This document shows positions 7,824-15,485 of a DNA stretch of 64,000 nucleotides, piece by piece (position 1 is the first letter of the stretch; each line of letters begins with the position of its first letter). Location: NCBI RefSeq assembly GCF_963515715.1, contig NZ_CAUPZS010000003.1, positions 1 through 64,000 of the forward strand, in the 5' to 3' direction. Both the position numbers and the translations under genes were made by a program. The stretch is from Clostridium_AW sp963515715 (GTDB lineage: Bacteria; Bacillota; Clostridia; Clostridiales; Clostridiaceae). The notes beneath the pieces are model-generated. The model saw only the letters and a program-made list of their open reading frames with translations. It had not been told where the DNA came from and searched no databases.

Positions 7824-8843
7824 TTAATTTTCACTCTTTTCTTTTATTGATTCCCCTCCAAAAATCTTAGTTTGAATTATATATTCTATTTCTCCATCTT
7901 TTAAACGCTTGTTAATCTTATCTAATACTATATGTCCGCATTTTTCCCCAAGCTTATAAGAATCATAGGATACTGTTGTTATTTTTGGTTTTAATAATTT
8001 AGCAGCATTTGTCTCTCCAAAACACACTAATGAAACATCCTCTGGTACTCTTATTTTTAATTTCTTAAGGGCTAGTAATGTTCCTTCAAGTAGATAATGG
8101 TTAGTGCAATATATGCTTGTAGGAAATTTAATTTCTTCACTTAAGAATTTAATTATGCTATCATATGCCTTTTCTTTAGATAAAATGTTTCTTAACTGCA
8201 AATTTTTATTAACTTCTATATTATTATCCTCTAAAGCTTTCAAAAAACCGAGATATCTATCTTGTTCAGTACTTATAGTAGGATTTCCATTTACTGTTAA
8301 AATTTCTTTGTGGCCATTTTTAATTAATTTTTCCGTTATATTATAGGATGACTCAAAATTATCTAATAATATAACAGCTGTTTTAACTCCTGAAATTTTT
8401 CTATCTACCATTATTATATTTATTCCAAGATTTATTAAAGATTCAATATTATCTTTATTATTTTGGCAAGTAGCTAAAACTATTGCCTCAACCCTTCTTT
8501 CGTGAAATAAATCTAACAACTCTACTTCATTATCTGGATTATCATGGGTGCTCCCCATCAATAAACTATACCCTTCTTTTGCTACTACCTTCTCAATGCC
8601 CTTTGCCATTTTCATAAAATAAGGGTTGGATATATCTGGTACAATCAATCCTATGGTATCAGTTTTCTTTATTTTAAGGCTTCTCGCAACAGCATTAGGC
8701 GTATAATTTAAAACATTTATAGCCTCTAATACTCTCTCTTTTGCTTCTTTGCTTACTGGATAATCTCCATTAATTACTCTTGAAACTGTAGCTGTGGACA
8801 CATTAGCTTTTTTAGCCACATCTTTTATAGTAATCTTTTCCAT
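7824..8843 (-). CDS. LacI-family transcriptional regulator (distal copy)
   Basis: Paralogue of the adjacent regulator with the same layout: HTH ITIKDVAKKANVSTATVSRV, hinge helix YTPNAVARSLK, then the type I periplasmic-binding-like effector domain starting at TIGLIVPDISNPYFMK. The ATG at 8843 is preferred to the TTG just before it because GGTGGTGAA is better spaced from it. 339 residues, normal length. 100 bp separate it from the proximal copy. Two tandem LacI paralogues in front of one operon suggest a response to two related sugars or to a sugar and a pathway intermediate; this is inference. Confidence 0.92.
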   Translation of the reverse strand: MEKITIKDVAKKANVSTATVSRVINGDYPVSKEAKERVLEAINVLNYTPNAVARSLKIKKTDTIGLIVPDISNPYFMKMAKGIEKVVAKEGYSLLMGSTHDNPDNEVELLDLFHERRVEAIVLATCQNNKDNIESLINLGINIIMVDRKISGVKTAVILLDNFESSYNITEKLIKNGHKEILTVNGNPTISTEQDRYLGFLKALEDNNIEVNKNLQLRNILSKEKAYDSIIKFLSEEIKFPTSIYCTNHYLLEGTLLALKKLKIRVPEDVSLVCFGETNAAKLLKPKITTVSYDSYKLGEKCGHIVLDKINKRLKDGEIEYIIQTKIFGGESIKEKSEN

Positions 8844-8994
8844 CAAATTTCACCACCAAAACATTACTAAGTAAATTAAATATCATTTTATTTAAAAACT
8901 GTCCTTTAGTTTTAATAATTTACTTTATTTATTATTTAAATTATACTCCATATGTGAAATAATAAATATATAAAGTTCATGGAGGTAAACTAAT

Positions 8995-9153
8995 ATGAAT
9001 ACAGACATAAAAGTAGCTCTTTTAAAAGAGGAACTAGAAGAACTTAAAGAAAGCTTTAAATATCAGTATGGTGATAAATACATGGATTATCCCGAAGTTC
9101 AGGCAAGGCTTGAAGTTATCATAAATATGATTAAGTTTTATGAAGATAATTAA
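8995..9153 (+). CDS. Small protein of unknown function, 52 residues
   Basis: Not recognised. An intact frame starts with ATG 8 bases after a strong GGAGG, giving MNTDIKVALLKEELEELKES and ending in MIKFYEDN. It is hydrophilic and strongly predicted by eye to be helical (heptad-like leucines in LLKEELEEL), with no Cys and no signal. The strong ribosome site and sensible codon use support a real gene. It stands alone between the lacI pair (opposite strand) and the repeat cluster. The size and helical character resemble small Spo0E-like phosphatases, but the SQSLD signature of that family is missing, so that name is not applied. Confidence 0.6.
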   Translation: MNTDIKVALLKEELEELKESFKYQYGDKYMDYPEVQARLEVIINMIKFYEDN

Positions 9154-9195
9154 GAAAAATTGCGATGTAAAAATAGCTATATCAAATTGGTCTTT

Positions 9196-9318
9196 CAATT
9201 GTAAGCTTCTACAAAAGTAATTGGGTATCCAAAAACGGGAACTGAGATACATAGTGACGTCGCGTCACAAAAAGGCGCTCCTCCCACTATATACCTCAAT
9301 TCCCTTATGTTTTACATA
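9196..9318 (+). repeat. Dispersed hairpin element family 1, copy 1 (divergent stem)
   Basis: Conserved left flank (AATTGTAAGCTTCTACAAAA) followed by a long hairpin at 9237-9304 and a TTATGTTTTACA tail. The outer stem GGGAACTGAGATACATAGTG pairs with 9285-9304 despite differing in sequence from the other copies. Inside are two mini-stems, GACG-TCG-CGTC and AGG-CGCT-CCT, separated by an A-run. See copies at 9331, 26005, 63040 and 63554. Confidence 0.75.
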
Positions 9319-9330
9319 TATATTTTTTAA

Positions 9331-9441
9331 AATTGTAAGCTTTTACAAAAATAATTAAAGTTTTAAAATAGAGAGCTAAGCAGGTAGTGAAGCCGCTCCA
9401 ATAAAAAGTCGCTATTTCACCACCTTCTTAGCTCTTAATAG
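9331..9441 (+). repeat. Dispersed hairpin element family 1, copy 2
   Basis: Left flank AATTGTAAGCTTTTACAAAA, then hairpin 9372-9435: AGAGCTAAGCAGGTAGTGA pairs with TCACCACCTTCTTAGCTCT. The inner part carries GCCGCTCC, an A-run and AGTCGCTA, matching the copies at 26 kb and 63.6 kb almost base for base. Confidence 0.85.
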
Positions 9442-9542
9442 TTTGCAAATGTCATTTCACAATTTTATCATGATAAATATTATATTATTAATTATTGATT
9501 CATTTAATTATGACAAACACTTATTTATTTTGTGAAACTTAG

Positions 9543-9731
9543 AAGTGCTATGTAATGCGCACTAAGCGTTTGAGCAAAATCTAGAAATTCTTAATTTATT
9601 TTAGAAAAATATCGTTAAGATGCTGTACATGTTTGACCAAAGGGAGTTTGTCAGCATTAGGGATTTTTATAAAATAAATTTTAGAAGTTCTTATTGTAGC
9701 GAAGCAGCATAAGAAGCATTATATAGCACTT
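9543..9731 (+). repeat. Dispersed palindromic element family 2, copy 1 (189 bp)
   Basis: Starts AAGTGCTATGTAATGC and ends GCATTATATAGCACTT, which are inverted repeats of each other. Internal arms also pair: a stretch at about 9581-9610 matches the reverse complement of 9661-9692. The whole unit is about 90 percent identical (by eye) to the reverse complement of 63189-63378. No open frame of note inside. Looks like a MITE or a large structured RNA/DNA repeat. Confidence 0.8.
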
Positions 9732-9900
9732 TTTATTTCTTAAAACCATAAGCATTTTTTAACCTTTTTATATTTTATAGTTATATTTTTACGAATATCT
9801 AGTCAAACCTCTTAAGAAAAAGTGCAAATTTAAATATAATTTGAAAATTACATCTCAATATATTAAAATGATACTATTAATCACAAAGGAGGTTAAAATT

Positions 9901-10230
9901 ATGAAAGCTTTTAGTATGAGCGAAATAGCTTATAAGGAATTTTTAAAGTTTCTTGAAGAAAATAATGTTCCATCAAAGTCAATTAGAGTGAATTTAGCTG
10001 GCCATGGCTGTGGTGGTCCAGTATTTAATATTGTTCTAGATGAGCAAAGGGCAAATGATGAAGTTACTAAAATAGAAGATTTAACTTTTTTAGTAGATAA
10101 AGACTTAGTTGCACAGTTTGGCGGATTTACACTAACTTGCGATGAAGAAAACGGTCTTGGAGGCTTCGACTTACAACCATTGTTAAAAACTGATGATGGT
10201 GGTTGTTCAACTTGTTCAGGTTGTCATTAA
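9901..10230 (+). CDS. HesB/IscA-like protein with Cys-rich tail
   Basis: Small protein of 109 residues related to the HesB/IscA iron-sulfur scaffold/carrier fold. Seen: MKAFSMSEIAYKEFLKFLEE start, GHGCGGPVFNIVLDE near residue 40, TLTCDEENGLGGF near residue 78 and a CSTCSGCH end. The motif pattern matches a clostridial HesB-related group in which some members carry selenocysteine; here all positions are Cys and no in-frame TGA is used. The ATG at 9901 has AAAGGAGG nine bases upstream, which settles the start over earlier in-frame codons. A second gene of this type lies at 62653. The role, probably metal or Fe-S handling, is inferred from family only. Confidence 0.8.
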   Translation: MKAFSMSEIAYKEFLKFLEENNVPSKSIRVNLAGHGCGGPVFNIVLDEQRANDEVTKIEDLTFLVDKDLVAQFGGFTLTCDEENGLGGFDLQPLLKTDDGGCSTCSGCH

Positions 10231-10285
10231 TTTATTCTTCAAATCATGAAACTAAAAGTAAATGCTTTGATTAATAGATAATAAT

Positions 10286-10327
10286 AGATATCGAAGGAAT
10301 CCCTTTAATGGGATTTCTCCAATATCT
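10286..10327. terminator. Imperfect 18-bp stem-loop between convergent genes
   Basis: AGATATCGAAGGAATCCC pairs imperfectly with GGGATTTCTCCAATATCT around a six-base loop. It lies between the converging HesB-like and HAD genes, where a bidirectional terminator is expected, but there is no strong T-run. Confidence 0.4.
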
Positions 10328-10390
10328 AAAAATCTAAAAAACTAGGTATCTAAACATCTAACTAAAATGATTTTTCATTATTTTAAATTT

Positions 10391-11182
10391 CTATAATATG
10401 AACTTCTCTAATGCATAGGCTACACCATGTTCTTCGTTAGTTTTTGTTATAAAATCTGCTTTTTCTTTTAACTTAGAAGATCCGTTACCCATAGCCACCC
10501 CTAAGCCTGCGAATTCTATCATAGGTATATCGTTATCCCAATCTCCAATGGACAATACCTCCTCTGGTGAGATATTGTGAAGATTAGCTATTTTTTTCAG
10601 CATTAAACCTTTATTAATTTTATTGCTAAATATCTCTAAAAATTGAGGTAATGAAAAAATTGCATTAACTTCATCTTCATATTTAGATTTTAATATTTCT
10701 TTAATCTCTAACAGTCTTTCATGTTCTCCTACCAAGAGTATTTTATAAATATTATCAGCTTTATCATGGATAAACTTAGATATTTTCCCTACTTCAATTC
10801 CTTTTCCCGTGTAGTTTTCGTAATTCATGTAGTTAAATGATTTTTCAACATATATGTCTTCATTCATAAAAAGAACAATATAAATTTCTTTTTCTTCGCA
10901 AATCTTAACTATCTCTTCTGAAATTTTTTTATCAATATTTTCATCAAATATTAGTTTGCCTGAGTAGTCATATACCTTACATCCATTCATGCAAATAGAT
11001 AAATCCTCTGTTTTCAATTTGTATAAAAAGGGTTTTATTGCGAAAAAGTCCCTCCCTGATGCTAATATTATTCTTACGCCTTTTTCTTTTACTTTTGTTA
11101 AAGTCCCTGTAACTCTACTGCTTAATTCATGATTATTATCCAGTAAAGTACCATCTATGTCCAAGGCCACTAACTTAAACAT
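10391..11182 (-). CDS. Cof-type HAD-superfamily phosphatase
   Basis: Cytoplasmic sugar-phosphate or nucleotide phosphatase of the Cof/type IIB HAD group, 263 residues. Motif I LVALDIDGTLLD holds the nucleophile and acid/base Asp near residue 8; motif II is ILASGRDFF; motif IV is SIGDWDNDIPMI near residue 210; the C2 cap lies between. The ATG at 11182 has GGAGG directly upstream, while the earlier in-frame ATG would place that site inside the gene. Last gene of the long minus-strand operon, 14 bp after the phosphohexomutase. Substrate unknown; removal of a dead-end sugar phosphate is a reasonable guess. Confidence 0.88.
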   Translation of the reverse strand: MFKLVALDIDGTLLDNNHELSSRVTGTLTKVKEKGVRIILASGRDFFAIKPFLYKLKTEDLSICMNGCKVYDYSGKLIFDENIDKKISEEIVKICEEKEIYIVLFMNEDIYVEKSFNYMNYENYTGKGIEVGKISKFIHDKADNIYKILLVGEHERLLEIKEILKSKYEDEVNAIFSLPQFLEIFSNKINKGLMLKKIANLHNISPEEVLSIGDWDNDIPMIEFAGLGVAMGNGSSKLKEKADFITKTNEEHGVAYALEKFIL

Positions 11183-11196
11183 AGCTTCCCTCCATT

Positions 11197-12564
11197 TCAA
11201 ATGTATAAATTAAATTTCCCTCTCAATTCCGGTATTAATCTAGTAATTTCTTCTTTCATATAGTTTACATATTCTTTTGATATGCCTTCCATTCTTAAGG
11301 TTATACAAGGTTCTGTTACAGATTTTCTAATTAACAACCATCCTCCTTCAAATTCTATTTTAACTCCATCTAATTCTGTAATATTATATATAGACTTTAA
11401 TTCCCTAAATTTATCTAATAGTTCTTCTCTCTTATCCTTATGCCATGGGATTCTTATATCTGGAGTAATTGTGGTTTTTTCTATGTTATCTACAAAATCC
11501 GAAAGCTTAATTTTTTCTTTTGAAATTATGCTAGCAATTTTTATAGCTGCGTAAATTCCATCATCCTTACCCAACTCGTGAAAAAAGAAATGTCCACTTA
11601 TTTCTCCCGCTAAAATTGCTTTTTCTTTTATAAATCTACCTTTAATAAAGGTATGCCCAGATTTCTCCATTATGGCATTTCCACCCATGCTCTCAACTTC
11701 TCTTTTAACAATACTTGATGATTTTAAATCATATACTACACAGGGATTTATTTTATTTTCCTGTAAATTTTCCTGCAAATAATCCCCTAAGTAATAATGA
11801 ATTAAAAATACAAAGGCTTCCTCACTTTGAACAATTCTTCCCTTGTCATCAACAAATACAACTCTATCCCCGTCACCGTCAAAGGCTACTCCTAAATCAG
11901 CTCTATCTTCTAAAACCTTTTGTTGCAGTTTTTTTAAATTGGAATATACCGCAGGGTTAGGTTCTCTATTTGGGAAACTACCATCGAATTCACAAAAAAG
12001 TTCCTCTACTTCATACCCCATTTCTCTAAATATCTCTGGAGCTAATTTTGAAGTGGCTCCATTTCCACAATCTATTACTACTTTTATATTTCCTTTTTCA
12101 CCAATTAAGTTTTTTATATGCTCTTTATACTCTTCGTCAATATTTATTAAACTCCTCTTTCCCTCTCCATTTAAATATTCTTTTTTATCCACTATTTCCT
12201 TTATAGAATTTATTTCTCCGGTCGTAATTGGCTCATCTCCTAAGACTACCTTAAATCCATTATACTTTGCTGGATTATGGGATGCAGTTACCATTATTCC
12301 TCCATGGGCCTTTAAATAATCTTTTGCAAAATACAATGCTGGTGTGGTAACTCTTCCTATGTCAATAACCCTACTCCCGCTATTAATCAATCCTTGGATT
12401 AGTAATTCCTTTAATATTGGAGTGGACAATCTTACATCCCCACCCACAACTACTGTTTTTCCGCAGATACGTGTCCCTATAGCTCTACCTATATGGTAGG
12501 CATCTTTTCCATCAAATTCTTCTATATATATTCCCCTTATATCACATTCTTTATAAATCCCCAT
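11197..12564 (-). CDS. Phosphomannomutase/phosphoglucomutase family protein
   Basis: Alpha-D-phosphohexomutase of 455 residues with all four domains. Start MGIYKECDIRGIYIEEFDG is typical of ManB/AlgC-like enzymes; the phosphoserine loop is TASHNPAKYNGFKV near residue 95, the metal loop AFDGDGDRVVFVD near residue 225, the sugar-binding loop AGEISGHFFF near residue 315, and the phosphate-binding domain ends with RMEG near residue 430. It sits 10 bp after an FGGY kinase in the tetritol operon. Its part in four-carbon polyol use is unclear; it may link the pathway to hexose phosphates, or the downstream part of this operon may serve another sugar. Confidence 0.88.
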   Translation of the reverse strand: MGIYKECDIRGIYIEEFDGKDAYHIGRAIGTRICGKTVVVGGDVRLSTPILKELLIQGLINSGSRVIDIGRVTTPALYFAKDYLKAHGGIMVTASHNPAKYNGFKVVLGDEPITTGEINSIKEIVDKKEYLNGEGKRSLINIDEEYKEHIKNLIGEKGNIKVVIDCGNGATSKLAPEIFREMGYEVEELFCEFDGSFPNREPNPAVYSNLKKLQQKVLEDRADLGVAFDGDGDRVVFVDDKGRIVQSEEAFVFLIHYYLGDYLQENLQENKINPCVVYDLKSSSIVKREVESMGGNAIMEKSGHTFIKGRFIKEKAILAGEISGHFFFHELGKDDGIYAAIKIASIISKEKIKLSDFVDNIEKTTITPDIRIPWHKDKREELLDKFRELKSIYNITELDGVKIEFEGGWLLIRKSVTEPCITLRMEGISKEYVNYMKEEITRLIPELRGKFNLYI

Positions 12565-12574
12565 TGAGCCCTCC

Positions 12575-14026
12575 TTATATTAAATAAGATTTTTCTCTAC
12601 ATTTATCTTTAAACATCTCATATCTTTCTTCATAGGTTTTTCCTTGTCCATATTCAGGCTCAATTTTTTCTTTTATTTTTACCATATTCTCCACCCCTTC
12701 TGTTAAACTACTATAAAAAGTTCTAGAGGTGGCTAATATTGCTGCACCCATTGCAGCTTCCCAAATCTCTGGTATTAACAATACTTTATTGAGTATATTT
12801 GCCCTTATCTGGCACCATTCTTTTGATTTTACTCCTCCGCCAGTCATAAATACATAATCCTTAACCCTACATCCCAAATTTTCAATAGTCTCATAGCAGA
12901 GTCTTTCTGTATATCCTACCCCTTCTAAGACCGCGGTGTATAACTCTCCTTTATCTTTAGGCTCCCCTATTGTAAAGCCTTCTGCATCCTCTTTTACAAA
13001 AGGAAATCTTTCTCCTCTTCCTATTAAAGGATACATGACTATATCAGTAGGTGCATATTTGTAAATCTCTTTATTATAAATATCAAATTCTTCTTTTTTA
13101 AACCTAGAATCTAAAGATTTTCCTCCTATATTGGATGCTCCTCCTATAATCCAGTATCCTTCAGGGTGTAGATGTGAATATACTCTTCCATGTTTATCTT
13201 TAATAATATGATTCCATATGCCTTTTATTGTAATAGTTGTGCCCAAAGAAGTATTAAACTCCCCTTCTTTACTTATGCCTGACGCAATAGAGGAGGCATA
13301 TCCATCTGTGCAGCCACCTACCACTAAAGTGCTGGTTTTCAAGCCAGTAATATTGCTAATTTCACCGCTTATATTTCCAATTACCTCTCCTGGTGCTACT
13401 ACTTTAGGCAATATTTCTTTAGAAATGCCCAGTTTTTCAATAAAATCAGGCCACTTTTTATTTATTAAATCATACCCTGTTTTTAATCCATTAGAATAAT
13501 CAGAAGTATAGAAACTTCCTATAAGATTTCCTAAAATATAATCCCCTTGATGCAATATCCTCTTAGTTTTTTCATATATATCTGGTCTATGATTTTTGAC
13601 CCATAATATTTTAGGAAGGCCGTAAGAAAAATTAAATTTATATCCTAAAGATTCACCAAGTTCTTTACCATAGCTTTGAACTATATGACTTTCTTCATAT
13701 GCTCTTCTGTCATTGTACATAATTCCATTGCTCAAAGGTTTATTATCTTTATCTAAAAAAATAATTGTACCTGAAGTACCATCTAGAGATAATGCCTTTA
13801 TATCCTCTACTTTTCTTCCCATATTTTTAAACTTATAAACTAAATCTTTTAAAACATCGATGGTTGAGTTTAACCACATGCTGGGGTCTTGCTCAATAAC
13901 CCCCTCTATATTTGAGCAATTAATAACATTAAACTTTATGTTGCTTGAACACATTAATTCCCCTTTATAGTTTGTAATTATTCCCCTTACCCCTTGTGTT
14001 CCCATATCTAATCCAATAAAATACAT
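12575..14026 (-). CDS. FGGY-family carbohydrate kinase (xylulokinase-like)
   Basis: ATP-dependent sugar kinase of 483 residues. N-terminal FGGY domain starts FIGLDMGTQGVRGIITN; SLDGTSGTIIFLD is the sugar-site region; the C-terminal domain carries GGASNIGGKSLD and the signature FMTGGGVKSKEWCQIRANIL near residue 400, with GAAILA near the end. It follows rpiB after 78 bp that contain a 15-bp stem-loop, so it may be expressed at a different level from the genes above. Substrate not predictable; one of three FGGY kinases in 12 kb, which suggests the block handles more than one polyol or ketose. Confidence 0.87.
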   Translation of the reverse strand: MYFIGLDMGTQGVRGIITNYKGELMCSSNIKFNVINCSNIEGVIEQDPSMWLNSTIDVLKDLVYKFKNMGRKVEDIKALSLDGTSGTIIFLDKDNKPLSNGIMYNDRRAYEESHIVQSYGKELGESLGYKFNFSYGLPKILWVKNHRPDIYEKTKRILHQGDYILGNLIGSFYTSDYSNGLKTGYDLINKKWPDFIEKLGISKEILPKVVAPGEVIGNISGEISNITGLKTSTLVVGGCTDGYASSIASGISKEGEFNTSLGTTITIKGIWNHIIKDKHGRVYSHLHPEGYWIIGGASNIGGKSLDSRFKKEEFDIYNKEIYKYAPTDIVMYPLIGRGERFPFVKEDAEGFTIGEPKDKGELYTAVLEGVGYTERLCYETIENLGCRVKDYVFMTGGGVKSKEWCQIRANILNKVLLIPEIWEAAMGAAILATSRTFYSSLTEGVENMVKIKEKIEPEYGQGKTYEERYEMFKDKCREKSYLI

Positions 14027-14060
14027 AATCTATTCCCCCAATATATATTTTTATATTTTT

Positions 14061-14094
14061 AAAGATAAGGCAACTTTAGAGCTACCTTATCTTT
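14061..14094. other. 15-bp stem-loop between rpiB and the FGGY kinase
   Basis: AAAGATAAGGCAACT pairs with AGCTACCTTATCTTT (with one A-C mismatch, or a G-U pair in the minus-strand RNA) around a four-base loop. On the transcribed strand it is followed by an A-rich, not U-rich, stretch, so it does not look like a standard terminator; RNA processing or stability control is possible. Confidence 0.5.
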
Positions 14095-14103
14095 ATTTGG
14101 GGT

Positions 14104-14559
14104 TTATATTTCAATTCTAAAGTTTCTATCTATTTTTTCTATCAAATCCACTTTAGACTTAGATCTCCCTCCTTGAAACTCAGAACCTAACCATATGTCT
14201 ACTAACTTTTTAGCAAGAGCTGGTCCTAATATTTCTGCCCCCATACATAAAATTTGAGCATTATTACTCCTTCTTGATCTTTCAGCTGAATATACATCAT
14301 GACACACAGCCGCTCTTACTCCTGGTACCTTATTAGCGGTTATACACATGCCAATACCTGTACCACAAAGTAATATTCCCCTTTCAAATCCCCCTCTAGT
14401 CACCTCGTTTGCAACTTTTAGAGCAACATCTGGATATAATACTTCTTCATTTTCACAGGACCCAAAATCCACATACTCAATGCCAATATCTTTTAAGTGT
14501 TCTATTATAATTAATTTTAAATTATAGGCATTTTGGTCACATCCTATAGCTATTTTCAT
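14104..14559 (-). CDS. RpiB/LacAB-family sugar-phosphate isomerase, candidate EryI (D-erythrose-4-phosphate isomerase)
   Basis: Small isomerase of 151 residues. Seen: MKIAIGCDQNAYNLK start, the catalytic Cys in ILLCGTGIGMCITANKVPGV near residue 66, and AAVCHDVYSAERSRRSNNA. The usual RpiB GCDHxG start reads GCDQNA, so the first-strand His is replaced by Gln, which sets it apart from housekeeping RpiB. In Brucella the RpiB homologue EryI converts D-3-tetrulose-4-phosphate's isomer to D-erythrose 4-phosphate, and here the gene is coupled (TAATG) to an EryC-like gene and shares an operon with a TpiA2-like gene. EryI role is inferred from this company; a plain ribose-5-phosphate isomerase is the alternative. 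Confidence 0.85.
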   Translation of the reverse strand: MKIAIGCDQNAYNLKLIIIEHLKDIGIEYVDFGSCENEEVLYPDVALKVANEVTRGGFERGILLCGTGIGMCITANKVPGVRAAVCHDVYSAERSRRSNNAQILCMGAEILGPALAKKLVDIWLGSEFQGGRSKSKVDLIEKIDRNFRIEI

Positions 14560-15485
14560 TATTTAGCCCTCCTATCTAGAATACCTCTCCAATAATCCAC
14601 ACTTTCTTTAAGGCTTGGAATTACTATTTCATCATTAAAACCATAGGCTTTATAAAACAACTCCATGATTAGATATATATTTTCCACCTCTGTAGATTCT
14701 ATGGTCTCTACAACCTTTTCTCCATCTATTATTCCTTTTTTATTGTTCTCCTCTGTAAAAGGCCAGTGATTACTTCCGCTTTTATCTGTCTGCTGTAAAT
14801 GTAATATCTTAGACTTGTGTATTAACTTCTTAATCCAACAATAAGGGTCACTATCCTCTTGATTTTTAGATGTTATGTCTAAATGTCCTACATCAAGATT
14901 TAAATATATAGGAACCGCTGAAACTTTATTTAATCTTTCAAAAATATATTCCGTTTCTTCAATGGTGGATGGATATTCTCTTGGAATTGACATGGGCTCA
15001 ATTATCAATTCTTTTAATCCTTGCTTATCAGCGTACACAGATAATTCTCCCATGGTTTCAATTAACTCTTCTAATAATTGATTTTTTCTTTTTTCATTCT
15101 TAATATCATTCATACTAAAAGCGCCTAAATATACCCCTGTTGAGTAGCATCCCATGTCTTTAGTTTGATCTATGGATTTTTTATACCAATTAATATAGCT
15201 CTTTCTCAATTCTCTATCCGGATGAAGTAGAAAATTTGTCTGGTGAGATATTGACCCTGTAGCAGTATTAATTATTTCTATACCCTTTTTTTCACCATAT
15301 TCCCTAATTTCATAACATACTTTCTTTCTTATATTTTCTTCAATTAAAACTGGATCCAACATATCAAAATAAAACTGAACGTATTTTAAACCCAATTCAT
15401 CTACTATAATATCTATCCACTCCTCTGTTAGAGGATATCTATTTAAAGCAAAGCTCGTATTCATTCCTAACATTATATTAGCCAT
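14559..15485 (-). CDS. Xylose-isomerase-like TIM barrel, candidate EryC (tetrulose-4-phosphate racemase)
   Basis: 308-residue sugar phosphate isomerase/epimerase of the AP endonuclease-2/xylose isomerase superfamily. Metal-ligand candidates follow the family order: Glu in LIIEPMSIPREYPST, Asp/His in YLNLDVGHLDI, His in ILHLQQTD, Glu in LIMELFYKAYG. In Brucella EryC, once called a dehydrogenase, belongs to this superfamily and racemises tetrulose 4-phosphate. The gene is overlapped by glpK upstream (eight bases) and by rpiB downstream (TAATG), a tight unit with the other two isomerases needed for that pathway. Function assigned by context and fold; other 3-epimerase activities are possible. 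Confidence 0.78.
   Translation of the reverse strand: MANIMLGMNTSFALNRYPLTEEWIDIIVDELGLKYVQFYFDMLDPVLIEENIRKKVCYEIREYGEKKGIEIINTATGSISHQTNFLLHPDRELRKSYINWYKKSIDQTKDMGCYSTGVYLGAFSMNDIKNEKRKNQLLEELIETMGELSVYADKQGLKELIIEPMSIPREYPSTIEETEYIFERLNKVSAVPIYLNLDVGHLDITSKNQEDSDPYCWIKKLIHKSKILHLQQTDKSGSNHWPFTEENNKKGIIDGEKVVETIESTEVENIYLIMELFYKAYGFNDEIVIPSLKESVDYWRGILDRRAK

Noticed and set aside
9196..9441. Tandem family 1 hairpins as integron attC sites or a short CRISPR
   Set aside because: No RYYYAAC/GTTRRRY core pair, no integrase, and only two adjacent units whose stems differ in sequence; spacing and length do not fit CRISPR repeats and spacers.
9154..9840. Minus-strand frame at about 9034-9252 as a gene
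   Set aside because: It overlaps the better-supported small plus-strand gene and a repeat hairpin, and has no ribosome site.
9901..10230. Selenocysteine in the HesB-like protein
   Set aside because: All key positions are Cys codons and the frame has no internal TGA; no SECIS-like hairpin was needed to read it.
14061..14094. Rho-independent terminator splitting the long operon
   Set aside because: The stem is strong but followed by A-rich sequence on the transcribed strand, not a U-run.
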